Shown in pieces: positions 41,102 to 51,158 of a stretch of DNA of 64,000 nt. The stretch spans positions 1-64,000 of IMG/VR virus record IMGVR_UViG_3300025161_000004. One strand, 5' to 3'. A program made the position numbers and the translations under genes. The notes below the pieces were generated by a model. It was not told the origin of the DNA and ran no database searches. It saw only the letters and a program-made list of their open reading frames with translations. Positions within the stretch are counted from its first letter, which is position 1. Each line of letters starts with the position of its first letter. Source of the DNA: a virus.

Positions 41102-42221
41102 GCAGTTTATCTAATAATCTGAGTGATTCATCGTATGACATGGCAGCATATCTTTTTTTCTGAACAATTTTAAAAACCCCTAAATGTGTCATTTCAGAAT
41201 AGAAATCTTCAATATTTTTGGGAGTAAAGAAACCAGAACCATATGCTACTTTAACTAAATCATATAAACGTGATGCACTAATAACCCTTTGGTCTTGATG
41301 TATCTCGCCTTTTTTGAATGCGTATTTAAGGAGTATTGAATATCTTTCTTTCTTTTTATATATCATTTCAAATTTAGGTTCATTTTCTTGAAATATCTTA
41401 TAGTTAAAAACCTCTCTATAGAAAATACCTACTACAATTAGTAACTCGATAACGGTAGTTATTGAGAAAAATATTAGGTATGATGATTTATCAGTTTCAA
41501 TATTTCTTTTTGATTCTTCCTCTTGTACTTTTTTTAATTCTAATATCTTAGAATTAAGTTCTTTATCTAATTTATTAATTTCATTATTATTAAATTCAAT
41601 TGTAGCTAAATTATCTTTAATTATCAAATTATAGTTATTAATTGTAGATCTATATGATGGTGGTAGTTGAGTTATTTTCTCCCTCAATTCAGTATTTGTA
41701 TTTCTTAGTCTCTCATTATCTGCCTGATATTGTTTTTTAAAATCAAAATATAACATATTTAGACTATCAATTTGTTTTTTAATATCAATCTTTACAATTT
41801 CATTTTTACTTTCACTTGATGTTGCTAATTTTAAAGCACCATTAATTGAAAAATAATAACTACAGGCAATTATAATCAACGAACCGATTGCAAATCCAAG
41901 CCCAGCACCAGTGATCTTGTTTCTATTGCTGACATAATCAGCTGAAAAGATTGCAAATACCTTCCTTTTTAGGATCTCAAATATACACAATACCCCAATA
42001 GTAACAATCAAAGATAACCATTCTACTATGGTTGAATTATCTATATATATTTCCAATTTACCTTTAAGTAATGGATGTATTAAAAAATATGCAAAAAATA
42101 TTGATGCTGCGTTTCCGAAAAATGAAAATCTGTATAACCATGAATCGACATCCTTATGCTTCTTTTCATAGTTCTTCACTTTAAATTTTTCTCTTAATTC
42201 TGTATACTTATTTAAATTCAT
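41082..42221 (-). CDS. membrane protein with coiled coil
   Basis: A 379-residue protein with about four hydrophobic segments (residues ~32-50, 66-85, 108-126, 252-272) and a coiled-coil region of about 110 residues between the third and fourth. The C-terminal 100 residues are soluble (SRLYDLVKVAYGSGFFTPKN). The gene overlaps the degenerate amidase by 20 bases. The function is unknown. Confidence 0.7.
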   Translation of the reverse strand: MNLNKYTELREKFKVKNYEKKHKDVDSWLYRFSFFGNAASIFFAYFLIHPLLKGKLEIYIDNSTIVEWLSLIVTIGVLCIFEILKRKVFAIFSADYVSNRNKITGAGLGFAIGSLIIIACSYYFSINGALKLATSSESKNEIVKIDIKKQIDSLNMLYFDFKKQYQADNERLRNTNTELREKITQLPPSYRSTINNYNLIIKDNLATIEFNNNEINKLDKELNSKILELKKVQEEESKRNIETDKSSYLIFFSITTVIELLIVVGIFYREVFNYKIFQENEPKFEMIYKKKERYSILLKYAFKKGEIHQDQRVISASRLYDLVKVAYGSGFFTPKNIEDFYSEMTHLGVFKIVQKKRYAAMSYDESLRLLDKLHDTDVN

Positions 42222-42233
42222 CTTTTTAGTGGT

Positions 42234-45200
42234 TTAATTAATCTCTAATTTAGAAATACCTCTATCATCTTTTGTTACTTCAATAATATGATCTGGAGAT
42301 ATCTCATATTTATGTTCAACTACAAGTACTTTTTTTGTTTTTTCCTTTATTTTATGTAGAATATCAACAAATTCTGTTACACTATCATCAGTTAATTTTC
42401 CCATTATTTCATCTAATAAAAATATTGATGGTTTTGACTTAGCATTAATTTGATTAAGAGCAAATTTTAAACAAATACTCGCAAAAGTTCTTTCCTTTCC
42501 ACTACCAGAAATAGCATTAATAATTGAATTCGGTGATGTATTATAAGCCATTTTTATCTTTAAATCGGATAGGTCGAACCAAACTTTGAAGTTGAGTTCC
42601 TCAAACAGTTTAGCTAATTCTCTATTAATTTTAGGGATAGCCATATTCTTTAATAAATAGGTAGGTATACCATCTCTGTGAATACATTCCTCATATACCT
42701 TAAATATATAGTCCCTTTTTTCCTGCTCATCAAATTTAGCTAATAAGTCATTGTTTGATACAATTAACTGCTTTTTATTGGCAATTCTCGATTTATAGTT
42801 TTCTATATCAGTTATATATGTGTGATACTCATTTTTAAGAGTAGTGAGTTTTTCTTTGGCTTTTTCAATTTTTACATCTATTTTTTTGTTCTCAAGTATC
42901 TTATCCTGAAGATCGTAATAGTCCCTCAATAATCTCTTTTTATTTTCATATGTTAATTTAATATTATCAATTTTAGTAGGAATGGTACTTAATTCTAATG
43001 ATAATTTATCTCTTCGTTCTACTTCATTCTTATCATTAGTAATCATACCGATTTCCTTTAATTCCTTCTCCATTTGAAGATTATTTTCATCGATTTTAAT
43101 CTTCAACTCATTAATTTCATGTAATAAATTTGATATTTCAGTCTCTATAGGAATCTTGCTTGATTCTTTATCAGCAATATCTCCATTTAATTCACTAATT
43201 TCCTTATAAATAGATTCAATTTTTTGTTGAATATGTGATTGTTTATCTTTTTGTACTGGTTGTCCACACGTAGGACATATTTTACTATTCTTTAATTGAA
43301 TTATTTCATTTTCGTATTTAGTGATAGTCTTCTTAATTAAAAGAATTTCGCCGTTAATTCTTTCGATATTATTTCTTTTCAAGTTGATACTATTATTCAA
43401 ATCCTTTATTTTAGTATTCAACATATAGTGAATATTCTTATTTTCATCCTTTTTTTTCATTAAAAATTCTAGTCTTTCAGAATCATAACTATTTTTTAAA
43501 TGTGATATTAACGATTTTATTTTTACCATCTCATTCTCATACTCTTTTATCTTCTCTGGATAGATTAATAATTCTTGTTCAAGTGCCTTAAAATCCAAAG
43601 ATTGTAATTCAGGGTCAATTTTATGAATCATTCTATTTAATTGACTAATATAATCTTCACCCTTTTCTATCCTTTCTTTCACCTGAGGAATTAATATAGT
43701 ATTAGTCTCAACAATTAACTTATTAAGTTCATTAATTTCATTATCGAGTGTTTCATTTTGTTTCTTTATTGCTTCACGATCACATGATATTCTATTAGTT
43801 GAATACATTTCTTTTTTATAATTCTTAAACGCTTTTAGTTTAATATCAAATATATCTAAACCGCTATCAAATAAAATTGAATCAATAAAAACAGATTCAT
43901 CACTTGACAATATATTATTCAGAGTATCTGATGTGGTCATCACAACTCTATTGAAATTTTCAAAAGTGCCAATAACCTTCTGAATAATTTTTTCTGTTTT
44001 GGCTTTTCTATCACTATCTAATGTCTCAATTGAATAGGTATCTTCAAATAATGAGTCAATATCTGGTAATAGATAATATGATACTTCTGTAGTGCAATCT
44101 TTTATCTCACCATCTTTGGTTTTTTTTACTGTCGTTCTTCTTTTAATACCGTAGTATTGACCGTTAACAGATAACACTAAACCACCTTCACAAAAGTTAG
44201 CACCATTCTTATTATTCAAAAATCTTGAATCACCAAATTTTTGTCTCTTTTCTGTCTCAAGTGTCTTGTTATAAAGAATGTATGTAATTAATTTCATTAT
44301 TGTGGTTTTGCCTGCTGTATTAAGACCTGTTATCTGAAATAATCCATCTTTATCTCTCCAATCAATATTAATGTCTTCATATGACATAAAGTTAGTCCCC
44401 CAAAATCTTTCAATCGACCATTGAATATTAGTAAATTCTTCTATCGATATTCTTGAGGTTATTTCATTATCTAATCTTATAATCTCTTCGATGTCTTCTG
44501 GTTTAGTGCCAATCTTAGTAAGATGTTCTCTAAATATTGCTTGTTGTACTGGCTTATCTAAAATATTTTCAACACTTAATTCAGAATCAATTTCCATTTT
44601 CTCATCCACAATATAATTTGCCTTGTGTGATATCGATAATGGTCTATACTTTTTAAGTAAGTAATCCCTTACCTTACGTTCATTTTCAATAGTATGTTTT
44701 TCAGGCTCGGTTTTCCATAGCACTCTAAGACGCATATAGTCTGTAGGATTTTCAATTTCGATATCAAGATTATCGAAATCAGTAAACATATTAACACCAA
44801 TAGTCTTAAATGAATAATTATTTTTAATTGGTATTTCTTTTGCTTTTTTATTTTCAATATCCCAAAGAAGATAACCATGAAATTCATCATCACCCTCACC
44901 AAAGTCTTGTGCAATCAGTGAGCCACAATATGCTTTTGTTTTTTTTCTGTCAAGATATTGCATTTTATGTATGTCACCAAACATGCCAATATCGCCCTTA
45001 AATTGTTTAATATCCCTGTAAATCCTCTCATGAAATTCTTTACCTGTTGAACTTATAGCACCATTTATAGGATCATGAAATAAATCAATTGAAATGTTTT
45101 CAAGTTTATAATCTAAATCAAGTTCCCAAGGATTATTTTTCTTTTCACCATGCTTCCATACAACCCAATTAACGTTTTCATCTTCGTATATGCCAGTTTC

Positions 45201-45536
45201 ATTATAATAAACAATATTAGGATTGTTTATTGTTTTTATTATCGCTTCAATACTATCTGTTCTTTTAAGTGCTTTCTTTAGGATATCATGATTACCTCTA
45301 ACTATAATAGTTTTAGCAATAGATGCCAGCATATTCAAAAATTCACCTGCAAGTATTATTTGCTCACCCTGCATATCAATATAGTCATGCTGTAAATCAC
45401 CAACTATAACAATTCTATCTGGTTTATTTTCTCTTAATGATTTTTCTAATCTGGAAAACACTTCTCTATATTCTTTATGTCTTGTAGGTGATTTACGAAT
45501 ATGAATATCACTAATATGTGCTACTAATTTTATCAT
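42234..45536 (-). CDS. fused SbcD-SbcC (gp47-gp46) nuclease-ATPase
   Basis: A 1100-residue single chain. Residues 1-340 are a calcineurin-type nuclease with all motifs (ISDIHI, VIVGDLQHDY, VRGNHDI, GDIHK). Residues about 380-1100 are a Rad50/SbcC ATPase: Walker A GLNTAGKTTIMK, a long coiled coil with zinc hook CPTCGQPV near residue 763, signature ISGSGKERTF and Walker B SIFLLDEIMG. In T4 and bacteria these are two proteins that form a complex for double-strand end resection and recombination. Here they are one polypeptide with no visible linker domain. Confidence 0.92.
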   Translation of the reverse strand: MIKLVAHISDIHIRKSPTRHKEYREVFSRLEKSLRENKPDRIVIVGDLQHDYIDMQGEQIILAGEFLNMLASIAKTIIVRGNHDILKKALKRTDSIEAIIKTINNPNIVYYNETGIYEDENVNWVVWKHGEKKNNPWELDLDYKLENISIDLFHDPINGAISSTGKEFHERIYRDIKQFKGDIGMFGDIHKMQYLDRKKTKAYCGSLIAQDFGEGDDEFHGYLLWDIENKKAKEIPIKNNYSFKTIGVNMFTDFDNLDIEIENPTDYMRLRVLWKTEPEKHTIENERKVRDYLLKKYRPLSISHKANYIVDEKMEIDSELSVENILDKPVQQAIFREHLTKIGTKPEDIEEIIRLDNEITSRISIEEFTNIQWSIERFWGTNFMSYEDINIDWRDKDGLFQITGLNTAGKTTIMKLITYILYNKTLETEKRQKFGDSRFLNNKNGANFCEGGLVLSVNGQYYGIKRRTTVKKTKDGEIKDCTTEVSYYLLPDIDSLFEDTYSIETLDSDRKAKTEKIIQKVIGTFENFNRVVMTTSDTLNNILSSDESVFIDSILFDSGLDIFDIKLKAFKNYKKEMYSTNRISCDREAIKKQNETLDNEINELNKLIVETNTILIPQVKERIEKGEDYISQLNRMIHKIDPELQSLDFKALEQELLIYPEKIKEYENEMVKIKSLISHLKNSYDSERLEFLMKKKDENKNIHYMLNTKIKDLNNSINLKRNNIERINGEILLIKKTITKYENEIIQLKNSKICPTCGQPVQKDKQSHIQQKIESIYKEISELNGDIADKESSKIPIETEISNLLHEINELKIKIDENNLQMEKELKEIGMITNDKNEVERRDKLSLELSTIPTKIDNIKLTYENKKRLLRDYYDLQDKILENKKIDVKIEKAKEKLTTLKNEYHTYITDIENYKSRIANKKQLIVSNNDLLAKFDEQEKRDYIFKVYEECIHRDGIPTYLLKNMAIPKINRELAKLFEELNFKVWFDLSDLKIKMAYNTSPNSIINAISGSGKERTFASICLKFALNQINAKSKPSIFLLDEIMGKLTDDSVTEFVDILHKIKEKTKKVLVVEHKYEISPDHIIEVTKDDRGISKLEIN

Positions 45537-45869
45537 ATATATTAATTTAATTTTAATGGATTCTTCTAATTCTCATTTATTTGAAATAATGTTTACAAGC
45601 CACTCTTTATTATTAAACTATACTATAAAAGTAGATTTTTTATTATATAAAATTATCGATTCTTCATGTACTTCATGATTCAATAAAATTTATCAAATAT
45701 CCTTATGTATGAACATTTTTATATTCATTATGTCAATTTGACTTCTTTTAGCATTAAATATATTATTTCCACTGTCAATATTTCCTAATTATTTTTTGGT
45801 ATAAAATTTATTATGGGTGAATTTAAACTATTAATAACATTAATAATAATCAAACTAAAAAATAGAACT

Positions 45870-46262
45870 ATGTTGACCATGTACAAACCTTTCAGCGACT
45901 TTTTGTTTGAATTAGAAAATGACTTTATGAATGGGAGTTCGATTGATTTTTTCACCCCAAAGAATGATATTATAGAATCTGATAAGGAATATAGAGTCGA
46001 TTTATACGTACCAGCATTCAAAAAAGAAAATTTCAAAATTTCTGTTGACGGTAGATTATTAACTGTTGAAGGTGAGAGAACTCTTGACAGGGAACTAAAA
46101 TATAATGTGAAAGAAAGTTTCTTTGGTAAATTTAAAAAGACATATACATTACCTAAAAATAGTAACAGCGATGAAATCACATCTACATATGTAGATGGTG
46201 TCTTACAAATTATTATTCCAAAAAAAGAAACCATGAGTACAAAATTAATAGAAATTAAATAA
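45870..46262 (+). CDS. small heat-shock protein (Hsp20)
   Basis: About 130 residues with the alpha-crystallin domain: ESDKEYRVDLYVPAFKKENF, the beta-strand SVDGRLLTVEGERT, and YVDGVLQIIIPKKE with the V-x-I/L-x-I edge. The first codons upstream of 45870 do not resemble the family, so MLTMYKPFSDFLFELENDF is taken as the start. It is a lone plus-strand gene facing minus-strand replication genes and ends in a strong terminator. Phage Hsp20 proteins assist folding of phage structures; this role is general knowledge. Confidence 0.85.
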   Translation: MLTMYKPFSDFLFELENDFMNGSSIDFFTPKNDIIESDKEYRVDLYVPAFKKENFKISVDGRLLTVEGERTLDRELKYNVKESFFGKFKKTYTLPKNSNSDEITSTYVDGVLQIIIPKKETMSTKLIEIK

Positions 46263-46290
46263 TGGAGTTAACCTCCATTATTTTTTTTTA
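46258..46290 (+). terminator. intrinsic terminator, bidirectional
   Basis: AATAATGGAG (46258-46267) pairs with CTCCATTATT (46273-46282), followed by nine T. It serves Hsp20 and lies at the end of the convergent sigma-factor gene. Confidence 0.85.
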
Positions 46291-46938
46291 GTATATTTTA
46301 TCTTTATTTTTTTGAATTTTACTTTTTAAGTAGTTAACCCTATTACATATTTTATCTTTATTTTCAGAGTATATATTACTCAAATCATCATAACTATATC
46401 CATCAACGTATTTTAGTTTCAACATCTCAAAATCTTTATCGTTAATCATAGATGATATTAACATTAATGTTGATGCATTATCTATGCTATTAATCGTTGT
46501 CGAATCACTAATGGAATATGCTAAACTACCTTCGATTGTAGTGCTTATTTTATTGTAGTTTGAATTTATACTATTATAGTAAGTATTATCTGAATTTGAG
46601 TAATTATATTTAATCGATTCTGAAGTAGTATATGAAACAGTACGTATATTATTTGCGTGAATTTTAGACTTATTTATAATATGATTATTAATTATTGTTA
46701 TAACCCAAGTACTAAATGCTGACTTGCTTGAGTCATACTTATCTATTTGAGTAAATATTTTTATCAGGATTTCAGATACACAATCATCTAAATCAAAGTT
46801 ATTATAGCGTTTATATCTAAGGTATCTTGTAATGATTTGCTTATACTTATTATAAAGTATTTCCTCAGCTTTTTTACTACCATTTCTAATTTGATTAATT
46901 AATTCAATATCGTTATTTTTAAATATTTTTATGTTCAT
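46288..46938 (-). CDS. ECF-type sigma factor
   Basis: A 216-residue sigma-70-family protein. Region 2 is clear: DLDDCVSEILIKIFTQIDKY and SAFSTWVITIINNHIINKSK (about residues 50-92). Region 4 is FEMLKLKYVDGYSYDDLSNI (about 173-192) with a helix-turn-helix. Between them is a 65-residue Ser/Asn/Tyr/Thr-rich stretch longer than the usual ECF linker. In T4 the late sigma gp55 recruits polymerase to late promoters. A similar role, possibly at the AGTATTTATA motif, is inferred. Confidence 0.85.
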   Translation of the reverse strand: MNIKIFKNNDIELINQIRNGSKKAEEILYNKYKQIITRYLRYKRYNNFDLDDCVSEILIKIFTQIDKYDSSKSAFSTWVITIINNHIINKSKIHANNIRTVSYTTSESIKYNYSNSDNTYYNSINSNYNKISTTIEGSLAYSISDSTTINSIDNASTLMLISSMINDKDFEMLKLKYVDGYSYDDLSNIYSENKDKICNRVNYLKSKIQKNKDKIY

Positions 46939-46973
46939 TTACTTTTTTAAAAATAAAATAAAGTTATTCCTTA

Positions 46974-48008
46974 TTAAAGAATATTAATCCAATCCCATTT
47001 CTTTTTATTATTACCAATAATAGTGCTAGCTCTAATTAAATCAATATCCGTTGGCTCTTTCGCTTTTCTTATTTGATTAATAACTTCACGTTTACCTTTT
47101 AATCTTCTAATTTCATCTAAATCATTGTCACCATCTAAAGTTACATATCTAACTTTTTCGGGACAATCAGAATATAAAAGTTTTATTTCATGATATAATT
47201 TTAAATTTTCTTTAAATGCATCAGGATCGAGTACAATAATAACATTAGGTTTTTTTTCTTTAAGAACCCTAGATAAGGTTTTATTCAATGATTTACCAAG
47301 CAATGGTATTGTGTTAATAGGAAAACTTAGAGCATCAAATGCACCTTCTACAAGGTAGACCGTACTATCCCAATTAATAATTCCCTCATTAAAAATGATA
47401 AGATTTTTATTTACAACTGGATTTAAATATGTTGGTTTAACCCCTTTTAGATACGTTCTACCAACAAAATAATTCACGTCACCAAATTTATTATATGATG
47501 GTATTATAATTCTGTTAGCATACTTACCTTCGACACAAAAACCAATTCTAAATTTGAATATTATATCTCTACTAATTTTTCTTGTATTAATGAGATATTG
47601 ATACGCTTCTATGTGTCTTTTATTGTTTATATCCATGTTAGAAAACAATATCATCTCATTAGGAAGTCTTACAGGTGCAATGTATTTCTCAATATCCTCA
47701 TCATTATTCTTTGAATTAAAGAAATCTACCCCAGAATATGATATATATTCATCATAATCATATTTACTACCATATAATCTTATTAAACGAGATACATTAC
47801 CATAAAATCTAGGTTCATCACATTTCCAACAATGAAATTTCTTTATTGCAGTATTAATTTCAAGATTAAATTTACCATCAGGTTCTGGTAAACCATCCCT
47901 CTCTTGACATTTTGGACAGTTGACTTGTATCTGTTCTCTACCGTAATTTTTTACCTCTCCAAAAATACGTCTAATGATGTGCTGATATTCAATACCTCTT
48001 ACATTCAT
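46974..48008 (-). CDS. DnaG/gp61-type primase
   Basis: A 344-residue primase. The zinc-binding domain is CPKCQERDGL...FHCWKCDE (residues 21-50). The TOPRIM domain has VEGAFDALSF (Glu, about 221) and IIVLDPDAFKE (DxD, about 254). It lacks the C-terminal helicase-binding domain of bacterial DnaG, like many phage primases. It lies next to the sigma factor and reads in the same direction. Confidence 0.88.
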   Translation of the reverse strand: MNVRGIEYQHIIRRIFGEVKNYGREQIQVNCPKCQERDGLPEPDGKFNLEINTAIKKFHCWKCDEPRFYGNVSRLIRLYGSKYDYDEYISYSGVDFFNSKNNDEDIEKYIAPVRLPNEMILFSNMDINNKRHIEAYQYLINTRKISRDIIFKFRIGFCVEGKYANRIIIPSYNKFGDVNYFVGRTYLKGVKPTYLNPVVNKNLIIFNEGIINWDSTVYLVEGAFDALSFPINTIPLLGKSLNKTLSRVLKEKKPNVIIVLDPDAFKENLKLYHEIKLLYSDCPEKVRYVTLDGDNDLDEIRRLKGKREVINQIRKAKEPTDIDLIRASTIIGNNKKKWDWINIL

Positions 48009-48036
48009 TTTATATATAAAAATATCCCAAATTTAA

Positions 48037-48072
48037 ACAAAAAAAGGGATAAAAGCAATCACTTTTACCCCC
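48037..48072 (-). terminator. intrinsic terminator
   Basis: On the minus strand GGGTAAAAG pairs with CTTTTATCCC, followed by seven T. It ends the transcript of the gene at 48268 just before the primase gene. The remainder of 48073-48267 shows nothing. Confidence 0.7.
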
Positions 48073-48267
48073 AAAAAATATAACAGCAACTCAACAACTA
48101 CTTTTTATATTGATATTTATATGTTAAATCATAGGAATTATATCGTCTATCATTTAATTAAAGATATCGATTATTCTGTACTGATTTATTTTTTTTATTT
48201 AACATATCAAATATTTCAAATATATATATCTCAAAACATTTTCATATTAAAATCTTTTGAAATTTTT

Positions 48268-48768
48268 CTATTTTTTATTTTTTAAAATATCACCAAATGC
48301 TTTTATAAATTCATCTAATACACCAGTATTATATGGAGGATTGACTAGTTTAACATGTGTATATCTTTCGCCTGTGGGGTTCTTACCTAAATATGCGTTT
48401 TCGAATTTAGTAAACAATTCTATAATTTTTTGCTTCAACTCACTATCGGATGGAGAAACTGACACTTTCCTTTTATATTCCATAAAATCTGCAGATAATT
48501 TTTTGAAGCTATCTTTAGCATCTTGTAGTTCTTTTTCTAATTGTTCATTTCTTTCTGATAATTTGTGTATTTGTTCTTCTAACCAATTTTTACTTCTCTT
48601 AGCTTCATTGGTAATTATCCCATCATCCTCTTCTTCTTTATCTGTGGTTGTAGAATCAGCCTTAGATATAATATCTACGTCAGCAAGTAGCTGTTCAACT
48701 CTCTGTCTCGCAATAATATCTTTATCTTTTATTTCGGTACTTTGTTCTTTTTTTGTTCTTTTAGCCAT
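48268..48768 (-). CDS. hypothetical coiled-coil protein
   Basis: A 166-residue protein with a Lys-rich start (AKRTKKEQSTEIKDKDIIAR), an acidic stretch, a coiled coil (LEEQIHKLSERNEQLEKELQ) and a C-terminal domain with a conserved-looking YTHVKLVNPPYNTG. It could be an adaptor or accessory replication protein. It has its own AGTATTTATA-type motif and terminator. Confidence 0.6.
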   Translation of the reverse strand: MAKRTKKEQSTEIKDKDIIARQRVEQLLADVDIISKADSTTTDKEEEDDGIITNEAKRSKNWLEEQIHKLSERNEQLEKELQDAKDSFKKLSADFMEYKRKVSVSPSDSELKQKIIELFTKFENAYLGKNPTGERYTHVKLVNPPYNTGVLDEFIKAFGDILKNKK

Positions 48769-48783
48769 AATCTATATTTTCTA

Positions 48784-48793
48784 TATAAATACT
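48784..48793 (-). promoter_or_regulatory. AGTATTTATA promoter-like motif
   Basis: Sense AGTATTTATA, 15 bases before the start at 48768. Confidence 0.5.
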
Positions 48794-48828
48794 CTACTTT
48801 ATAAAAAAGTATAGAATTATATATTTTT

Positions 48829-49059
48829 TTACAGACGTTGAGATAATTTTGATATCAATTCATTTAGTTCTGTTTGTTTTTTAGCTAAAAAAATTAAAGA
48901 TTCTTTTTTAGTATGAATATTGCCACCATATACTTCATCTATATCTTGATAATGCCAATACATCTTTATAAATCTTTTTAATTTACCAAGACGTTTTTTG
49001 ATTTGCCTACGTTCAGTACCGCTTATAACAAAAATAGGAGAATTATTCATTTTAATCAT
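48829..49059 (-). CDS. hypothetical basic protein
   Basis: A 76-residue protein with ERRQIKKRLGKLKRFIKMYW and a leucine-containing C-terminal helix. It is not recognised. The stretch 49060-49275 next to it has no credible gene. Confidence 0.55.
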   Translation of the reverse strand: MIKMNNSPIFVISGTERRQIKKRLGKLKRFIKMYWHYQDIDEVYGGNIHTKKESLIFLAKKQTELNELISKLSQRL

Positions 49060-49275
49060 ACCAATTATATTTATTTTAAAATTTAGTCATTAATTCAGCA
49101 ATAATATAAAAATCATTAAATGACTCTTGATAGTAAATTTTATTTCAAAAAAGAATAAATGTATTATGTGAATATTCTAAATCATCGCACCGATTAATTT
49201 TATTAAAAGAAAAAATGTTTCATCGTATATGGTGTAATCATTACATTGTTTATTTTTATGTAATAAATTAAAACC

Positions 49276-49398
49276 TTAATTAAGTAATTTATTCACTTTA
49301 ATGACATCCTCCCTTTTTATGGAAAGATTTATTAATTCAATTCTATAAAAATCTATATCCTCATCAGATAAAAATATGTGTATTTTATTATTTTTCAT
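49276..49398 (-). CDS. small protein coupled to the phosphoesterase
   Basis: A 40-residue protein (MKNNKIHIFLSDEDIDFYRI followed by ELINLSIKREDVIKVNKLLN). Its ATG overlaps the TGA of the phosphoesterase gene (ATGA), which argues for real translation by coupling. The function is unknown. Confidence 0.55.
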   Translation of the reverse strand: MKNNKIHIFLSDEDIDFYRIELINLSIKREDVIKVNKLLN

Positions 49399-50822
49399 AA
49401 CACATTATGGTTGAATTCAGCAACTAAACCATTATTCTTATCATATAAGAATGCAACAGCAGATTTCATTGAACGATAACCTTTTGAATGATGCCAAGCA
49501 TCTGTGCCGGACAATGAAGGTAATATTCTTACCTTAACACCTCTATTCTCATCTAAATCAACAAAAGATATTGTTTTTTTCTTATGAAAATGTCCCAAAT
49601 GAAATTCTCTATATGATGTTTCTGCCCAATCAGACTTTCTTTCTTCTGACATCAAATACGGTAAATCTAAATGCTTCTCCTGATCACCATGAGTAAATCC
49701 AATTAGATTTGTACCATAACGATGATATTTTCTTAATGATGCAGAATTATCAACACTAACACGACTATTTTTATTATACCACGCCTGAAGAACTTCACCT
49801 AAATAAAATACTGTTTGATAATCATGATTCCCTGAAACCATCACTATCTTAACTGGTGCTATTGTAGCTAATTTATCTATAGTCACTAACATCAAATCTT
49901 TAGTTTTTCTGAACATCTGTTGCCATCGTGAATCTACGTGTTGTGGTGTACCTGCAGTTGTCATATTGTTCTTATTATCAATATTAAACAAATCATTACC
50001 AACAGGTAGAAGAATTTCATTAATTTGATCTTTATAGTGAGATATATGATTTAATAAGGATGCGACGGCATCATTATATCTCTTGATCGCAATTTTTGTA
50101 TCGTAATTTTCGCCAGATTCCTCATCCCACGATAATTTACCAACATGTAAATCAGGAAGTGATAGTTCCAGTAAATATTTCTCTTTACCAGTTTTTTTAA
50201 ATTCATTCAATCCAGAATAATCGGGCGCATATGTCCTAATTGTTTTTAAAAATTCATTCCACAGTTTCTTTTCATATTCTGTTTTATTTCTTTCAAGTGT
50301 TGCCTTAACTTGAAAATTTTCTTTTGTAACTAACTTATTTTCAATTAAAGCAGTGACATCCCATTTGTTTAAAACAAAATGTTTTACATTCCATTCATTT
50401 TTATCCACACCACATTTTTCCAGTAATTGATCTAAGGTTTTGATATGACTTGGATTTTCAACAAAATATTTGTTAAAAATATCGGCTGGAGCTTCATAAT
50501 TTATGCTCATCTCGGTTGCATCTTCATTAATTGTTTTATCAATTTTTTCACTTTTTATAATATCGGTTCTCTTTTCTTCAATTACATTTGTTGTTTTATT
50601 ACCTCTCACTTTTCTAAAAAGATCATATTTTTTGATAAAAAGATCATACTCTTCTTTAGATTTATTATTATGTTTAATTTTTGTGACTAGATCGGCTTTT
50701 ACATTTTTCACATAAGTATCGCTTACACCAAATATTTTACATGATTCTCTTAGAGATACGTCATTATTAATAGAATAATTTAAAATATCGATTGCTTTTT
50801 TTACACGGTCTCTCACTTTCAT
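49395..50822 (-). CDS. metallophosphoesterase with N-terminal helix-turn-helix
   Basis: A 475-residue protein. Residues 8-40 form a helix-turn-helix (AIDILNYSINNDVSLRESCK, IFGVSDTYVKNV). The calcineurin-like domain has LPDLHVGKLSWD, PVGNDLFNIDN, MVSGNHDYQTV, FTHGDQEKH and HLGHFHKKK, i.e. all metal-binding motifs. Related phage proteins are putative DNA exonucleases or phosphatases. The HTH suggests targeting to DNA. Its neighbours are a RuvC-like nuclease and the SbcD-SbcC protein, so a DNA-processing role is likely. Confidence 0.85.
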   Translation of the reverse strand: MKVRDRVKKAIDILNYSINNDVSLRESCKIFGVSDTYVKNVKADLVTKIKHNNKSKEEYDLFIKKYDLFRKVRGNKTTNVIEEKRTDIIKSEKIDKTINEDATEMSINYEAPADIFNKYFVENPSHIKTLDQLLEKCGVDKNEWNVKHFVLNKWDVTALIENKLVTKENFQVKATLERNKTEYEKKLWNEFLKTIRTYAPDYSGLNEFKKTGKEKYLLELSLPDLHVGKLSWDEESGENYDTKIAIKRYNDAVASLLNHISHYKDQINEILLPVGNDLFNIDNKNNMTTAGTPQHVDSRWQQMFRKTKDLMLVTIDKLATIAPVKIVMVSGNHDYQTVFYLGEVLQAWYNKNSRVSVDNSASLRKYHRYGTNLIGFTHGDQEKHLDLPYLMSEERKSDWAETSYREFHLGHFHKKKTISFVDLDENRGVKVRILPSLSGTDAWHHSKGYRSMKSAVAFLYDKNNGLVAEFNHNVL

Positions 50823-51158
50823 TTTTTTTGGTTTAAAATTAGCTCACAATTTATATGTTATAAATTAACCTGTCAAGTAATTAAATTAATTATTTTTTAT
50901 TTTTCATCATCCATGTCACAATTAGTTTAATTTATATAGTTTATTCAATGTATTCAAATGAAACATACACCTCCCACATTAACATGATAGTGTTATGAAT
51001 ATGATATTTAGATTTTACTATATATTGAAGTTTTTGGAATGGTGGTATTAAAACTATTCAATCTTTTAGATATAAACTAACCAACATAAATCATGATATT
51101 TATATTATTCTTAGTTTAAACCATAAATAAAAAAAATTGATTATATTTCATCTAACAT
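50823..51158. other. non-coding spacer
   Basis: No credible gene or repeat. It is AT-rich throughout and may carry regulatory sites, but none was recognised. Confidence 0.4.

Noticed and set aside
45785-46234. Minus-strand frame opposite Hsp20
   Set aside because: The plus strand encodes an unmistakable alpha-crystallin domain; the opposite frame has no recognisable feature.
48257-48814. Plus-strand 185-codon frame
   Set aside because: It is antisense to the coiled-coil protein at 48268; its Leu/Ser/Cys-rich product is typical of a shadow frame.
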